This document shows positions 41,356 to 50,139 of a DNA stretch of 64,000 nt, piece after piece; within the stretch, counting starts at the first letter, position 1; every line of letters starts with the position of its first letter. A program made the translations under genes and the position numbers. A model generated the notes under the pieces. The model searched no databases, had not been told where the DNA came from, and was given only the letters and a program-made list of their open reading frames with translations. The DNA is from Micromonospora aurantiaca ATCC 27029 (lineage in GTDB: Bacteria > Actinomycetota > Actinomycetes > Mycobacteriales > Micromonosporaceae), in assembly GCF_000145235.1 (NCBI RefSeq), contig NC_014391.1, forward strand, positions 5,785,501-5,849,500. Direction: 5' to 3'.

Positions 41356-43008
41356 CTACCGCTCGTGGCCCCGGCAGAGCCGGATCCACCGGTAGCCGTA
41401 CCCGCCGAGCTTGAGCCGGTCGAGCTTGCCCACGTCCTCGTAGTTGCGGTCGCTGAGCACGTCGATCGGCAGATCCGCCTCCGGCGCCAGCGTGCTCAGG
41501 TCGACCTCGACGTCTTCGGTGCCGAGGTTGTGCAGGAAGACCATGGTCCCGGTACGACCGTCGGCGCGGTGCGCGAGCACGCCCGGCGGCATCGGCACGT
41601 CGATGTGGGTGGTGCTGCCCGAGCCGGTCTCCGGCGCCTCGCGCAGCGTCCGGATCATCCGCTCGAACCAGCCGAGCAGCGACCGCGGATCCTTGCGCTG
41701 GGCGGTGACGTTGACCTTCTGGTAGCCGTACTCACCCTTGTCGATCACCGGGCGGACCAGCTTCTCCGGCTCGGCGGCGGAGAAGCCGGCGTTGTCCGCG
41801 TACGACCACTGCATCGGGGTACGGATCGCGTCGCGCCCGTCCAGCGACAGGTTCTCCCCCATGCCGATCTCCTCGCCGTAGCGCAGCACCGGCGTGCCGC
41901 GCAGCGAGAACTGGAGCGAGTACGCCAGCTCCATGTGCCGGCGGTCGTTGCCGAGCATGGGCGCGAGACGACGGCGGATGCCCCGGCCGTAGAGCTGCAT
42001 GTTCTCGTCCGGCCCGAACTTCGCCAGCACGTCGTTGCGCTGGTCGGCGGTGAGCCGGGACAGGTCGATCTCGTCGTGGTTGCGCAGGAACGTCGCCCAC
42101 TGGCCGCCGGTGGGCAGCTTCGGGGTGTCGCGCAACGCCTCGATGATCACCTCCGGGTCCTCCCGGGCCAGGGCGAGCATCAGCCGGCCGTTGAGCATGA
42201 AGTCGAAGAGCATGTGGATCCGGTTGCCCGAGCCGCTGCCGTCGCCGAAGTAGACGGGCAGCTCGTCCGGCTCGACGTTCGCCTCGGCCAGCAGGACCGC
42301 GTCGCCGCGCCGCCACTGCACGTGCTGGCGCAGGTCGGTGAGGAAGTCGAAGTCCTTCGGCGAGTTCGGGTTGCCCGGCTCGGTGCGCTCGATGATGAAC
42401 GGCACCGCGTCCATACGGAAGCCGGAGACGCCGAGTTGGAGCCAGAACGAGGTGATCTTCTTGATCTCCGCGCGGACCTTCGGGTTCTCGATGTTCAGGT
42501 CCGGCTGGAACTTGTAGAAGCGGCGGTAGTACCACGCCTTGGCGGTCCGGTCGTAGGTCCACGTCTCGTGCTGCTCGCCGGGGAAGACCATGCCCTGGTG
42601 GCGGTCGTCCGGCTCGTGGTCGGCCCAGACGTACCAGTCCCGGTACGGCGAGTCGGGCGAGGACCGGGCGGACTGGAACCACGGGTGCTGGTCCGAGGTG
42701 TGGTTGACCACCAGGTCGATGATCACCCGGATGCCCCTGTTGCTCGCCTGGTGCAGCAGCTCGGCGAAGTCGCCGAGCGTCCCCAGGCGCGGGTCGACGT
42801 TGTAGAAGTCGGTGGCGTCGTACCCGTCGTCCTCGTTCGGCGAGGGGTGGATCGGGTTCAGCCACAGGCAGGTCACGCCGAGCCGGGCCAGGTAGTCCAG
42901 CCGGCCGATCAGCCCCTGGAAGTCACCCACCCCGTCGCCGTCGGAGTCCGCGTACGTGTCGACGTCGAGGCAGTAGACGACCGCCTCCTGATACCACCTG
43001 TCACCCAT
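41356..43008 (-). CDS. GH13 trehalose-synthase-like alpha-glucosidase/transferase
   Basis: 550 residues from ATG 43008. (beta/alpha)8 barrel with YADSDGDGVGDFQGLIGRLDYL at the start, as in TreS; catalytic D200 (GFRMDAVPF), E242 (LLAEANV) and D312 (RNHDEIDL). QHPWFQSAR and FYKFQPDLN are also TreS/GH13_16-like. No maltokinase domain is fused and no treS partner gene (glgE, glgB, mak) is nearby. It may interconvert maltose and trehalose or simply hydrolyse alpha-glucosides. No signal peptide, so cytoplasmic. The frame is open upstream of 43008 but antisense to the next gene. Confidence 0.85.
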   Translation of the reverse strand: MGDRWYQEAVVYCLDVDTYADSDGDGVGDFQGLIGRLDYLARLGVTCLWLNPIHPSPNEDDGYDATDFYNVDPRLGTLGDFAELLHQASNRGIRVIIDLVVNHTSDQHPWFQSARSSPDSPYRDWYVWADHEPDDRHQGMVFPGEQHETWTYDRTAKAWYYRRFYKFQPDLNIENPKVRAEIKKITSFWLQLGVSGFRMDAVPFIIERTEPGNPNSPKDFDFLTDLRQHVQWRRGDAVLLAEANVEPDELPVYFGDGSGSGNRIHMLFDFMLNGRLMLALAREDPEVIIEALRDTPKLPTGGQWATFLRNHDEIDLSRLTADQRNDVLAKFGPDENMQLYGRGIRRRLAPMLGNDRRHMELAYSLQFSLRGTPVLRYGEEIGMGENLSLDGRDAIRTPMQWSYADNAGFSAAEPEKLVRPVIDKGEYGYQKVNVTAQRKDPRSLLGWFERMIRTLREAPETGSGSTTHIDVPMPPGVLAHRADGRTGTMVFLHNLGTEDVEVDLSTLAPEADLPIDVLSDRNYEDVGKLDRLKLGGYGYRWIRLCRGHER

Positions 43009-43061
43009 GCGAGGACTACTTCTCCGAACGCGCGCGACGGCAAACCCGGTACGGTGCTCCG

Positions 43062-43655
43062 ATGAGCGAGGAGGCGTACGACTGGTCCGCCGGCACCTGG
43101 CTGAACCCGCCGGAGCGGGCCGAGCCGGTCGACGGCGGCCTGCTGGTCGAGCCGCATGGCGGCAGCGACTTCTGGCGGCGCACCAGCTACGGCTTCGTGC
43201 ACGACGACGGCTCGGCACTGCTCGCGCCGTTCCCCGCGGGCAGCGCCGTGGAGGTGTCGTTCGTCCTCGACTACTCGGCCCGGTTCGACCAGGCCGGCGT
43301 GCTGGTCCGGGTGGACGAGCGGCGGTGGACCAAGGCCGGGGTCGAGGTGAGCGACGGTTCGCCGCAGGTGGGCGCCGTGGTCACCGACGAATTCTCCGAC
43401 TGGTCGGTGGCGCCGGTGCCGCCGTGGTCGGGCCGGGAGGTGACGGTCCGGGTGAGCCGGGCCGGCGACGCGCTCACCGTGCGGGCCCGGTGCGAGGACG
43501 AGCCGTGGCGGCTGGTCCGCGTCGCCCCGCTCGATCCGGCGGCGCAGGCGTCGGCCGGGCCGTACTGCTGCTCGCCCAGCCGGGGCGGCCTGCTGGTCCG
43601 CTTCACCGGCTGGCGGCGGGGTCCGGCGGACGCCGCGCTGCACCCGGAGGGCTGA
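43062..43655 (+). CDS. DUF1349 (YesU-like) lectin-fold protein
   Basis: 197 residues. DFWRRTSYGFVHDDG, LDYSARFDQAGVLVRVDERRWTKAGVE and GPYCCSPSRGGLLVRFTGW are the conserved parts of DUF1349, a concanavalin-like sandwich. No signal peptide; cytoplasmic. Structural relatives bind carbohydrates, so it may have a sugar-related role with the divergent GH13 gene 53 nt away, but this is inference. ATG at 43062. Confidence 0.85.
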   Translation: MSEEAYDWSAGTWLNPPERAEPVDGGLLVEPHGGSDFWRRTSYGFVHDDGSALLAPFPAGSAVEVSFVLDYSARFDQAGVLVRVDERRWTKAGVEVSDGSPQVGAVVTDEFSDWSVAPVPPWSGREVTVRVSRAGDALTVRARCEDEPWRLVRVAPLDPAAQASAGPYCCSPSRGGLLVRFTGWRRGPADAALHPEG

Positions 43656-43725
43656 GTCACAGGTGTGACAGCCGCCGGTCCGGGTAACACCTTCGGATCT
43701 CCGGCTCTCGCGTGGAAGGACCCCC

Positions 43726-44388
43726 ATGGCCCTGGCCCAGGACGTCGACCCGAACCAGTTCACCGGGCTGACCGGCTGGGTGGCGAGCGTGATCGACTCG
43801 CTCGGCGCGGTCGGCGTGGCACTGCTGGTGGCGCTGGAGAGCATCATCCCGCCGATCCCGAGCGAGATCGTGCTGGCGATGGCCGGTTACCTGTCCGCCG
43901 AGGGCCGGTTCAACGTGGTGTTCATCGTGGTCGCCGCGACGGTCGGCTCGCTGCTCGGCGCGCTGGTGCTCTACTGGCTCGGCGCGGCGCTCGGCGAGGA
44001 GCGGCTCAAGCGCTGGCTGGACCACATCCCGCTGGTCGACCTGCAGGATCTGGAGAAGGCCGACCGCTGGTTCGAGCGGCACGGCCGGTGGGCGGTGCTG
44101 ATCGGCCGGGTGGTGCCGGTGGTCCGCAGCCTGGTCTCCATCCCGGCCGGCGCGAACCGGATGCCGCTCGGTGAGTTCATCCTGCTCACCACGCTCGGCA
44201 GCGGGGTGTGGAACGCCCTGATCGTCGGCGCCGGGTTCACCCTGGGCTCGCGGTGGGAGGACGTCGACAAGTACAGCCAGTGGTTCAACTACGCGATCTT
44301 CGCCGTCTTCGGTTTCATGATCGTGAGCTGGGCGGTGAAGAAGGTGCGCCGGCGGCGCGCCCGGCAGTCGGTGACCACCGGGCGCTGA
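43726..44388 (+). CDS. DedA-family membrane protein
   Basis: 220 residues of the DedA/VTT family, relatives of undecaprenyl-phosphate and lipid flippases. Conserved ALESIIPPIPSEIVLAMAGYL, the re-entrant VVAATVGSLLGALVLYWLGAALG, and the GRVVPVVRSLVSIPAGANRM motif with its two key Arg. About five membrane segments and a basic tail. ATG at 43726 with GGAAGGA. Convergent with the chitinase gene, 12 nt apart. Confidence 0.92.
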   Translation: MALAQDVDPNQFTGLTGWVASVIDSLGAVGVALLVALESIIPPIPSEIVLAMAGYLSAEGRFNVVFIVVAATVGSLLGALVLYWLGAALGEERLKRWLDHIPLVDLQDLEKADRWFERHGRWAVLIGRVVPVVRSLVSIPAGANRMPLGEFILLTTLGSGVWNALIVGAGFTLGSRWEDVDKYSQWFNYAIFAVFGFMIVSWAVKKVRRRRARQSVTTGR

Positions 44389-44400
44389 CCGCCGCGCGGG

Positions 44401-45966
44401 TCAGAAGCCCGCGGTGATGCCGGTGAACTCCCAGGTGTTCTGCGCGATGCCGGAGCAGTTGGCGACCACGCCGCCGCCGGGGCAGGGCCGGTCCCGGTTG
44501 ACCGACCAGAACGTGAACCGGGCCAGGCCGCGCGCCTTCGCCCAGTCGCGGATCTGCGTCCAGGTGGCCGGCGAGGTCAGCTCCTGCTGGTCGGAGAGGC
44601 CGTTCATGCCGGACAGGCCCATGTGCGCGTACGCGGTGGCGTCCGACCAGCCGAACGCGTTGCGCAGCGCGGTCTTCAGGCCCTCGGCCGCGTTCACGGT
44701 GTTCTGGTACATGTTCGCGCCGCCGCCGAAGTCGAACGGCATGATGGTGAACACGTCGATCCCGGCGCCCTTGGCCGCGGCCTGGTTGATCAGCCGGGTG
44801 CCGTAGTACGACGGCCCGGTGGTCGAGGTGCCGAACGTGATGATCGTCTTGATGCCCGGGTTGTTCTGCTTGACGATCTTCAGGGCGTCCAGGATGCGGT
44901 CCTGCACCACCTCGTTCTCGAACTCGTCGCTGTTCTCGATGTCGATGTCGATCGCCTTCAGCCCGTACGCGTTGATGACCTGCTGGTACGCGCCGGCCAG
45001 GGCAGCGGCGGACGAGCAGTTCGGGCCGAGCTTGTTGCCGCTCCAGCCGCCGAAGGACGGGATGACGTCGCCGCCGGCCGCCTTGATCGCGGCGATGGTG
45101 GCGGCATGCGTGCCGCCGGTCAGCGGGCCGCTGCCGTCCCAGGCCGGGGTGCAGCCGCCGCCGGAGAGCACGAACGCGATGGTGAACCACTTGATGCCGG
45201 TCGCGCCCATCACGGTGGCGGGCGCGGGCGGGTCACCCCAGCCGGGGTAGAGATACGGCGCGGCGGCCATCGCGCCTCCGCCGCCACCGGTGCACCCGCT
45301 GGTGGTGGCCGCGACCGCCGCCGACTTCGCCGACTCGCCGGTGCCGTTGTACGCGGTCACGGTGTAGCTGTGCCCGCTGCACGCGGCCAGCCCGGAGACG
45401 GTGGCCGAGGTGCCGGTGACTGTGGCCTTGACCGTGCCGCCCTCGTACACCCGGTAGCCGGTGACGGTGCCGGAGACCGCGTTCCAGGCGAGCGAGACGG
45501 CGGACGCGGTGGTGCCGGTGACCCGCAGCTCGCCCGGGGTGGCCGGTGCGCCCGGGTTGCCGGGGTTGCCGCCGCCGGTGCAGGAGGCGCCGTTGACTGT
45601 GCAGTTCACCGGGTCGCCGGTGCCGCTGACGACGAAGCCGAAGCTGGTGCTGGTGCCCGGGGCGAGCGCGCCGTTCCAGGACTGGTTGACGGCTGTGACG
45701 TGCTGGCCGGAGGTGGTCAGCCGGGCGTCCCAGAACGAGCCGAGCGTGCTGCCGGACGGCAGGTCGAACTGGACGTTCCACGAGGAGATCGCGGCGGAGC
45801 TGTCGTTGGTGACTGTGAACCGGGCCTCGTACCCGCTGCTCCAGCTGGAGGTGCGGACGAACGCGGCGGTGGCGGCGGAGGCGGGTGGCGCGGCGAGCAG
45901 GGCACCGGCGACCACGGCGGTGGTCAGCGCGGCGGCGAGCGTCGCCAGGCGGGGGCGGAGTCTCAC
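44401..45966 (-). CDS. Secreted GH18 chitinase with CBM2 and FN3 modules
   Basis: 521 residues. Signal peptide about 1-31; CBM2 about 32-130 (bounded by SSWNVQFDLP and NQSWNGALAPGTSTSFGF); short linker; FN3 about 142-222; GH18 catalytic domain about 235-521. The active-site strand is KAIDIDIE with D340, D342 and catalytic E344; the first Asp of the DxxDxDxE motif is a Lys. Cleaves chitin or related beta-1,4-GlcNAc polymers outside the cell. GTG at 45966 with GGAGG upstream. An AT-rich promoter region precedes it, and the GH16 gene lies further upstream on the same strand. Confidence 0.92.
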   Translation of the reverse strand: MRLRPRLATLAAALTTAVVAGALLAAPPASAATAAFVRTSSWSSGYEARFTVTNDSSAAISSWNVQFDLPSGSTLGSFWDARLTTSGQHVTAVNQSWNGALAPGTSTSFGFVVSGTGDPVNCTVNGASCTGGGNPGNPGAPATPGELRVTGTTASAVSLAWNAVSGTVTGYRVYEGGTVKATVTGTSATVSGLAACSGHSYTVTAYNGTGESAKSAAVAATTSGCTGGGGGAMAAAPYLYPGWGDPPAPATVMGATGIKWFTIAFVLSGGGCTPAWDGSGPLTGGTHAATIAAIKAAGGDVIPSFGGWSGNKLGPNCSSAAALAGAYQQVINAYGLKAIDIDIENSDEFENEVVQDRILDALKIVKQNNPGIKTIITFGTSTTGPSYYGTRLINQAAAKGAGIDVFTIMPFDFGGGANMYQNTVNAAEGLKTALRNAFGWSDATAYAHMGLSGMNGLSDQQELTSPATWTQIRDWAKARGLARFTFWSVNRDRPCPGGGVVANCSGIAQNTWEFTGITAGF

Positions 45967-46022
45967 GGCGTCCTCCAGGGGACGGGCGGGGGTGGAGAGG
46001 GATTCACAACCGTCGACGTGCG

Positions 46023-46047
46023 CCTATTATTAAGAGTGTTAACTGTT
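46023..46047 (-). promoter_or_regulatory. AT-rich promoter region of the chitinase gene
   Basis: An AT-rich stretch in an otherwise GC-rich gap, with TAATAAT (a likely -10 on the minus strand) and the palindrome TTAAGAGTGTTAA (46030-46042). It lies about 60-80 nt before the chitinase GTG. A regulator site is possible but not identified. Confidence 0.4.
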
Positions 46048-46063
46048 TCTGTCCAGCACCGGT

Positions 46064-46095
46064 GCGGCCCGAACCCCGGAGGGGGTCCGGGCCGC
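46064..46095. terminator. Terminator after the GH16 gene
   Basis: GCGGCCCGAACCCC (46064-46077) pairs with GGGGTCCGGGCCGC (46082-46095), 13 of 14, 4-nt loop, 13 nt after the GH16 stop on the minus strand. Confidence 0.8.
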
Positions 46096-46108
46096 GTCCC
46101 GGCCGCAC

Positions 46109-47533
46109 TCAGCGGCGGAAGGTGAACCAGTTGACGTTGACGAAGTCGGACGGCTGGCCGCTGCTGAACGTCAGGTAGACCGTGTGCCGCCCGGTCACCG
46201 CGCCGACGTTGCCGGGCACCGAGCGCCAGGTCTGCCAGCCGCCGGTGTTGCCTACTGCGAAACTGCCGATCGGCGGCGCGGTCGGGCTGTCCACCCGGAC
46301 CTCCACCAGCCCGCTCACGCCGGACGCCGCGCCGGAGGCGACCCGGGCCACGAAGTCGCGCGGCGGCGTCGAGCCGAAGTCGACGTTGTCGTAGCGGGCC
46401 CAGTCGCCGTTGGCGAGCCAGCCGATGTCCTGGCCGCCCTCGGCGCACGTCTCCACCTGCACGCCGTTCTGCGCGTTGAACGACTCGGCCTGGATCGTCG
46501 CGTACGCGTCGCGCACCCCGCCCGGCGGCGGCGTGGTCGGCGTCGGCGACGGGTTGCTCCCGCCGCCGCGGGTGTAGACGGCCACGTAGTCGACGAGCAT
46601 CGACCGGCCGGGCACCGTCGCCGCGGTGGGCGTCGCGGAGCCGGCCACGCCGTCCGGGAAGCCGCCGCCCATCGCCACGTTGAGCAGCAGGAAGTAACCG
46701 GCGTGGTTGGTCATCTGACTCCAGTACGGCTCACCGATCTGGTTCTGCCCGACGGTGTGGAAGAGCTGGCCGTCGACGTACCAGCGCAGTTGCTGCGGGC
46801 TGGTCGAGGCGTCCCACTCGAACCGGTAGGTGTGGAACGCCGACTGGCAGGTGCTACCCGGGCAGGCCCGGGAGGCGCCGATGCCGTTGAACTCCCCGCA
46901 CGGGCCGCCCGGCGCGACGCCGCAGTGCAGCACGCCCCAGACCGAGTTGATCCCGTTGACGTTCTCCATCACGTCGAACTCACCGATGCCCGGCCAGTTC
47001 TGGTAGTTGCCCCGGTACGGCGAGCCGAGCGCCCAGAACGCCGGCCAGTACCCGGACGCCGCCGCGCCCGTCACGTTCGGCATCTGGATCCGGCCCTCCA
47101 GGGCCAGCACACCACCCGACGGCGGCTTGAAGTTCGCCCGTACCGTCTCGATCCGGGCCGAGGTCCAGCGGCCGGCCGAGTCCCGCAACGGCGTGATGCG
47201 CAGGTTGCCCGAGCCGTCGTGGGCCAGGTTCGCGGTGCTGGACGTGTAGGTCTGGATCTCGCCGGTGCCCCAGTTGGCCGGGCCGCCCGGGTAGCCGGTG
47301 CCGGTGTCGATGATCCAGTTGGCGGACGAGGGCAGCGTGCCGGCGGAGCCGGTGAAGTCGTCGCTCCACACCAGGTTCCATCCGGACGGTGTCGGGGGCA
47401 CCGCGGCCTGGGCGGTCATCGAGACGCCCGCGAGCGCTGTGGTGAGCGCGAGGACACCGGCGGCCAGGGCGAGCCGGCGGCGTGTTCGGGGCACGGTGGC
47501 GGAGGCGGCCGGAGCCGCCGGGATCGAATTCAT
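46109..47533 (-). CDS. Secreted GH16 beta-1,3-glucanase with CBM6
   Basis: 474 residues. Signal peptide about 1-43; GH16 domain about 50-315 with the catalytic motif GEFDVME (E185, D187, E190; ExDxxE form of laminarinases); a Ser/Pro/Thr linker about 320-335; C-terminal CBM6-type module about 340-474 (AESFNAQNGVQVE, DWARYDNVDFG, WFTFRR). It should cut beta-1,3 (or mixed) glucans of fungi or plants. ATG at 47533. A perfect palindromic operator lies 31 nt upstream, indicating control by a LacI-family repressor. Confidence 0.92.
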   Translation of the reverse strand: MNSIPAAPAASATVPRTRRRLALAAGVLALTTALAGVSMTAQAAVPPTPSGWNLVWSDDFTGSAGTLPSSANWIIDTGTGYPGGPANWGTGEIQTYTSSTANLAHDGSGNLRITPLRDSAGRWTSARIETVRANFKPPSGGVLALEGRIQMPNVTGAAASGYWPAFWALGSPYRGNYQNWPGIGEFDVMENVNGINSVWGVLHCGVAPGGPCGEFNGIGASRACPGSTCQSAFHTYRFEWDASTSPQQLRWYVDGQLFHTVGQNQIGEPYWSQMTNHAGYFLLLNVAMGGGFPDGVAGSATPTAATVPGRSMLVDYVAVYTRGGGSNPSPTPTTPPPGGVRDAYATIQAESFNAQNGVQVETCAEGGQDIGWLANGDWARYDNVDFGSTPPRDFVARVASGAASGVSGLVEVRVDSPTAPPIGSFAVGNTGGWQTWRSVPGNVGAVTGRHTVYLTFSSGQPSDFVNVNWFTFRR

Positions 47534-47564
47534 TCGGGGTGCCTCTCTGCGGGGACGGGTCCGG

Positions 47565-47583
47565 GAGAGCGCTCTCTGAGAGC
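47565..47583. promoter_or_regulatory. LacI-type operator upstream of the GH16 gene
   Basis: Perfect 12-bp palindrome GAGAGCGCTCTC (47565-47576), followed after one T by a further GAGAGC (47578-47583), so three alternating half-sites overlap into two possible operators. The core AGCGCT is that of CebR-like LacI-family sites in actinomycetes (TGGGAGCGCTCCCA), which respond to oligosaccharides. Confidence 0.75.
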
Positions 47584-47611
47584 GATTTCTACGCGCCCGC
47601 CCCCGCACTTG

Positions 47612-48358
47612 TCAACGCTTGTCGATGGCCGCCGCCGGCTGCGGCCGGCGCAGCACCACCTGCTCCAGCGCCGTCCACGCCGTGGTGGTGACCAGATAGA
47701 GCACCGCTGCCAGCGGCACCACGAGCGCCACCAGCACCGTGCCGTACGGCAGCAGCGGCAGCACCCGCCCGAGCACCGCCGCGCCCGGACCCTCGGCCGG
47801 CGTCCCGGCCACGGTGCCGGTGGCGGCCGCCGCCCGGCGCATCCGCCGCGACGACCACCAGGCCAGCGCCAGCAGCGCGGCCAGCAGCACGCCGAACACC
47901 AGCGGCACCGGGCCGGCCAGGCCGTCGCCGAGATGCCACCCCAGCGGTACGCCGGCGAGCCGCTCCCCCAGCAGCTCCGGCGCGCCGTCACCGGTGGCGA
48001 ACAGGCGGTACATGACCAGGAAGAACGGTGCCTGCAACAGAGCCGGCAGGCAGCCCGCCACCGGGCTGGCACCGGCGTTGCGGTAGAGCGCGAACAGCTC
48101 GCTCTGGAGGCGGGCCGGATCGTCGGCGTACCGGCGCTGGAGTTCCCGTACCTCGGGGGCGAGCGCGGTGCGACGCCGCTCCCCGCGGACCTGGGCCACT
48201 GTCAGCGGGGAGATCAGCAGCCGGACGGCGACTGTGAACAGGACGATGGCGGCCGCAGTCGCGGCGCCGCCGGTGAGCGGGGCGAGCACGTCGGCGAGCC
48301 AGGTGACGACTGTGGCCGCGGCCGAGGCCGCGGAGTGCAACGGTGCGAAGGCGAGCAT
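47612..48358 (-). CDS. YidC/Oxa1-family membrane insertase paralogue
   Basis: 248 residues with about five membrane segments. The 60KD_IMP core is clear: LLISPLTVAQVRGERRR, then LQSELFALYRNAGASPVAGCLPALLQAPFFLVMYRLF. The Arg of the hydrophilic groove is in RLLISPL. Shorter than the housekeeping YidC, which should lie near oriC; this is an accessory copy. ATG at 48358 with GAGGGG. It follows a small membrane-protein gene on the same strand (138 nt), but a hairpin between them may separate transcripts. Confidence 0.88.
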   Translation of the reverse strand: MLAFAPLHSAASAAATVVTWLADVLAPLTGGAATAAAIVLFTVAVRLLISPLTVAQVRGERRRTALAPEVRELQRRYADDPARLQSELFALYRNAGASPVAGCLPALLQAPFFLVMYRLFATGDGAPELLGERLAGVPLGWHLGDGLAGPVPLVFGVLLAALLALAWWSSRRMRRAAAATGTVAGTPAEGPGAAVLGRVLPLLPYGTVLVALVVPLAAVLYLVTTTAWTALEQVVLRRPQPAAAIDKR

Positions 48359-48464
48359 GGGTGGACCCCTCGATGGCGATTCCGGGTGTCCCGGGCGGCG
48401 ACGTGCCGCACGGCGGGACGGATGACGACGGAATCGGCCGCGGAAGCCGGGATGGAGGGATCTA

Positions 48465-48486
48465 CCGGCCCGCCGACGCGGGCCGG
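48465..48486. terminator. Hairpin after the small membrane-protein gene
   Basis: CCGGCCCGC (48465-48473) pairs perfectly with GCGGGCCGG (48478-48486), 4-nt loop, 10 nt after the stop at 48497 on the minus strand. Confidence 0.6.
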
Positions 48487-48496
48487 AAGAAGGTGG

Positions 48497-48781
48497 CTAC
48501 GCGGCCGAGGGGTGCAGGCCGGGAGCGCGGGGGCGCGGACGCCCCGGTGCGTCCGGGTCGACCTGCCGGGGCACCCCGCGGCGGCGGGCGCGGGCACGCA
48601 GCGCGGCGGCGAACCGGGTGCCGGGCGGCGTGGGCAGCGCGCGGACCCGCAGCGCGAGCAGCGTGGCGAGCAGCAGCGCGGCGACGACCGCCGCACCGGC
48701 GATCAGCCCGGCCGGCCGGTCGGCGAACAGGGCGAGCGCGTACGCCCACGCTCCCGTCAGCACCGCCAGCATCCCCGTCAC
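48497..48781 (-). CDS. Small membrane protein upstream of yidC paralogue
   Basis: 94 residues from GTG 48781. One or two hydrophobic segments near the start (MLAVLTGAWAYALALF, AGLIAGAAVVAALLLATLLAL), then a basic, Pro/Arg-rich cytoplasmic tail. It resembles the small DUF6412-type proteins often found next to a second yidC in actinobacteria, so the two may work together; that family assignment is from memory. Divergent from the YbdK-type ligase gene, with 186 nt between. Confidence 0.6.
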   Translation of the reverse strand: MTGMLAVLTGAWAYALALFADRPAGLIAGAAVVAALLLATLLALRVRALPTPPGTRFAAALRARARRRGVPRQVDPDAPGRPRPRAPGLHPSAA

Positions 48782-48967
48782 ACGGCCACCCTAGCCCGCC
48801 GTGTCACGCCCCGCGGGCCCGTGCACGCCCACCGGCGGCACGACCCGTTCGGGCGAACCGGCGCCGACACGCCCAGCGGCACGTTTCCCCAAACGGACAC
48901 GGTGGGTAACAGGTCCTCGACCACGCGGCACGGTGCCGCGAGCGGTCCGGAGGAGACGGTGGTGACG

Positions 48968-50107
48968 ATGAGTGGCTCAGTGGCGGAGCGGGAGCGGAGC
49001 GCCGCATCGGGCGGAACCGACCTGCTGACAGTCGGCGTCGAGGAGGAGTTCCTGCTCGCCGACCCGCACACCGGGACCGCCGTACCCGCCGTCGACCTGG
49101 TCATGGAGCAGGTGCCGGCCGAGCTGCGCGGTCAGGTGGAACGCGAGTTCCAGACCAGCCAGATCGAGATCGGCAGCCCGCCCGGGCTGGACCTGTCCTC
49201 GATCCGGCACTCGCTGTCGATGCTGCGCGCCGAGCTGGCCGACGCGGCCGAGCGGGCCGGCGTACGGCTGCTCGCGATCGGCACCGGGCCGGTCGACGGG
49301 CCGGTGCCGCCGGTGGTGGACAAGCCGCGCTTCGACCGGATGATCGAGCGGTTCCGGCTGCTGGTGCCCGGTCCCGGCAACAACGGCATGCACATCCACG
49401 TCGGCATCCCCGATCCGGACACCGGTGTGCAGGTGCTCAACCATGTCCGGCCCTGGCTGCCGATCCTGCAGGCGGTCACCGCGAACTCCCCGTTCTCCCG
49501 GGGCGAGGACACCGGGTACGCGAGCTGGCGCTCGGTGGAGTGGGAACGCTGGCCGTCGGTCGCGCCCACCCCGTACCTGGAGTCGCACGAGCACTACGAG
49601 CGGCTGATCCGGCAGCTCATCGCCAGCGGTGTGATGCTGGACGAGGGGATGCTCTACTGGTACGCCCGGCTGTCCGCGAAGTACCCCACGGTGGAGATCC
49701 GCATCGGCGACGTCTGCCCGTCGGTGGACGACGCGGTGCTGGTGGCGGCGCTGGTCCGCGCGCTCGTCGCCACCGCGCTCACCGACATCGCCGCCGGCCG
49801 CCCGGCCGTCAACACCGACCACCACCTGCTGGTGGCGGCGCACTGGCGGGCCGCCCACGACGGGCTGGAGGGCGAGGGCGTCGACCTCACCGACGGTGAG
49901 CTGCGCCCGGCCTGGGAGCTGGTGGACCGGCTCGTCGACCGGCTGCGCCCCGAACTGGAACGGCACGGCGACCTGGACCGGGTGACCGATCTGCTGGGCG
50001 GGCTGCGCCGGCACGGCAGCGGCGCGGCACGACAGCGGGCGGTGTTCGCGCGTACCGGCAGCCTCGTCGACGTGGTCGCGGACGTGGCGCGGCAGACCCG
50101 TGGCTGA
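48968..50107 (+). CDS. YbdK-type carboxylate-amine ligase (GCS2 family)
   Basis: 379 residues. ATP-grasp-like glutamate-cysteine ligase type 2: LTVGVEEEFLLADPHTG near the start, NNGMHIHVGIPD, and VEIRIGDVCPSVDDAVLVAALV. YbdK of E. coli has weak glutamate-cysteine ligase activity; the true substrate is not settled. ATG at 48968 (GTG 48962 also possible) preceded by GGAGGA. A CoA-disulfide-reductase-like gene starts 32 nt after its stop, so a thiol-related role is likely. The long open frame upstream is antisense to the GH16 and yidC genes and is not coding. Confidence 0.9.
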   Translation: MSGSVAERERSAASGGTDLLTVGVEEEFLLADPHTGTAVPAVDLVMEQVPAELRGQVEREFQTSQIEIGSPPGLDLSSIRHSLSMLRAELADAAERAGVRLLAIGTGPVDGPVPPVVDKPRFDRMIERFRLLVPGPGNNGMHIHVGIPDPDTGVQVLNHVRPWLPILQAVTANSPFSRGEDTGYASWRSVEWERWPSVAPTPYLESHEHYERLIRQLIASGVMLDEGMLYWYARLSAKYPTVEIRIGDVCPSVDDAVLVAALVRALVATALTDIAAGRPAVNTDHHLLVAAHWRAAHDGLEGEGVDLTDGELRPAWELVDRLVDRLRPELERHGDLDRVTDLLGGLRRHGSGAARQRAVFARTGSLVDVVADVARQTRG

Positions 50108-50139
50108 GCGGCCACGCGGCCGTGGCCCGGCGTGACAGG

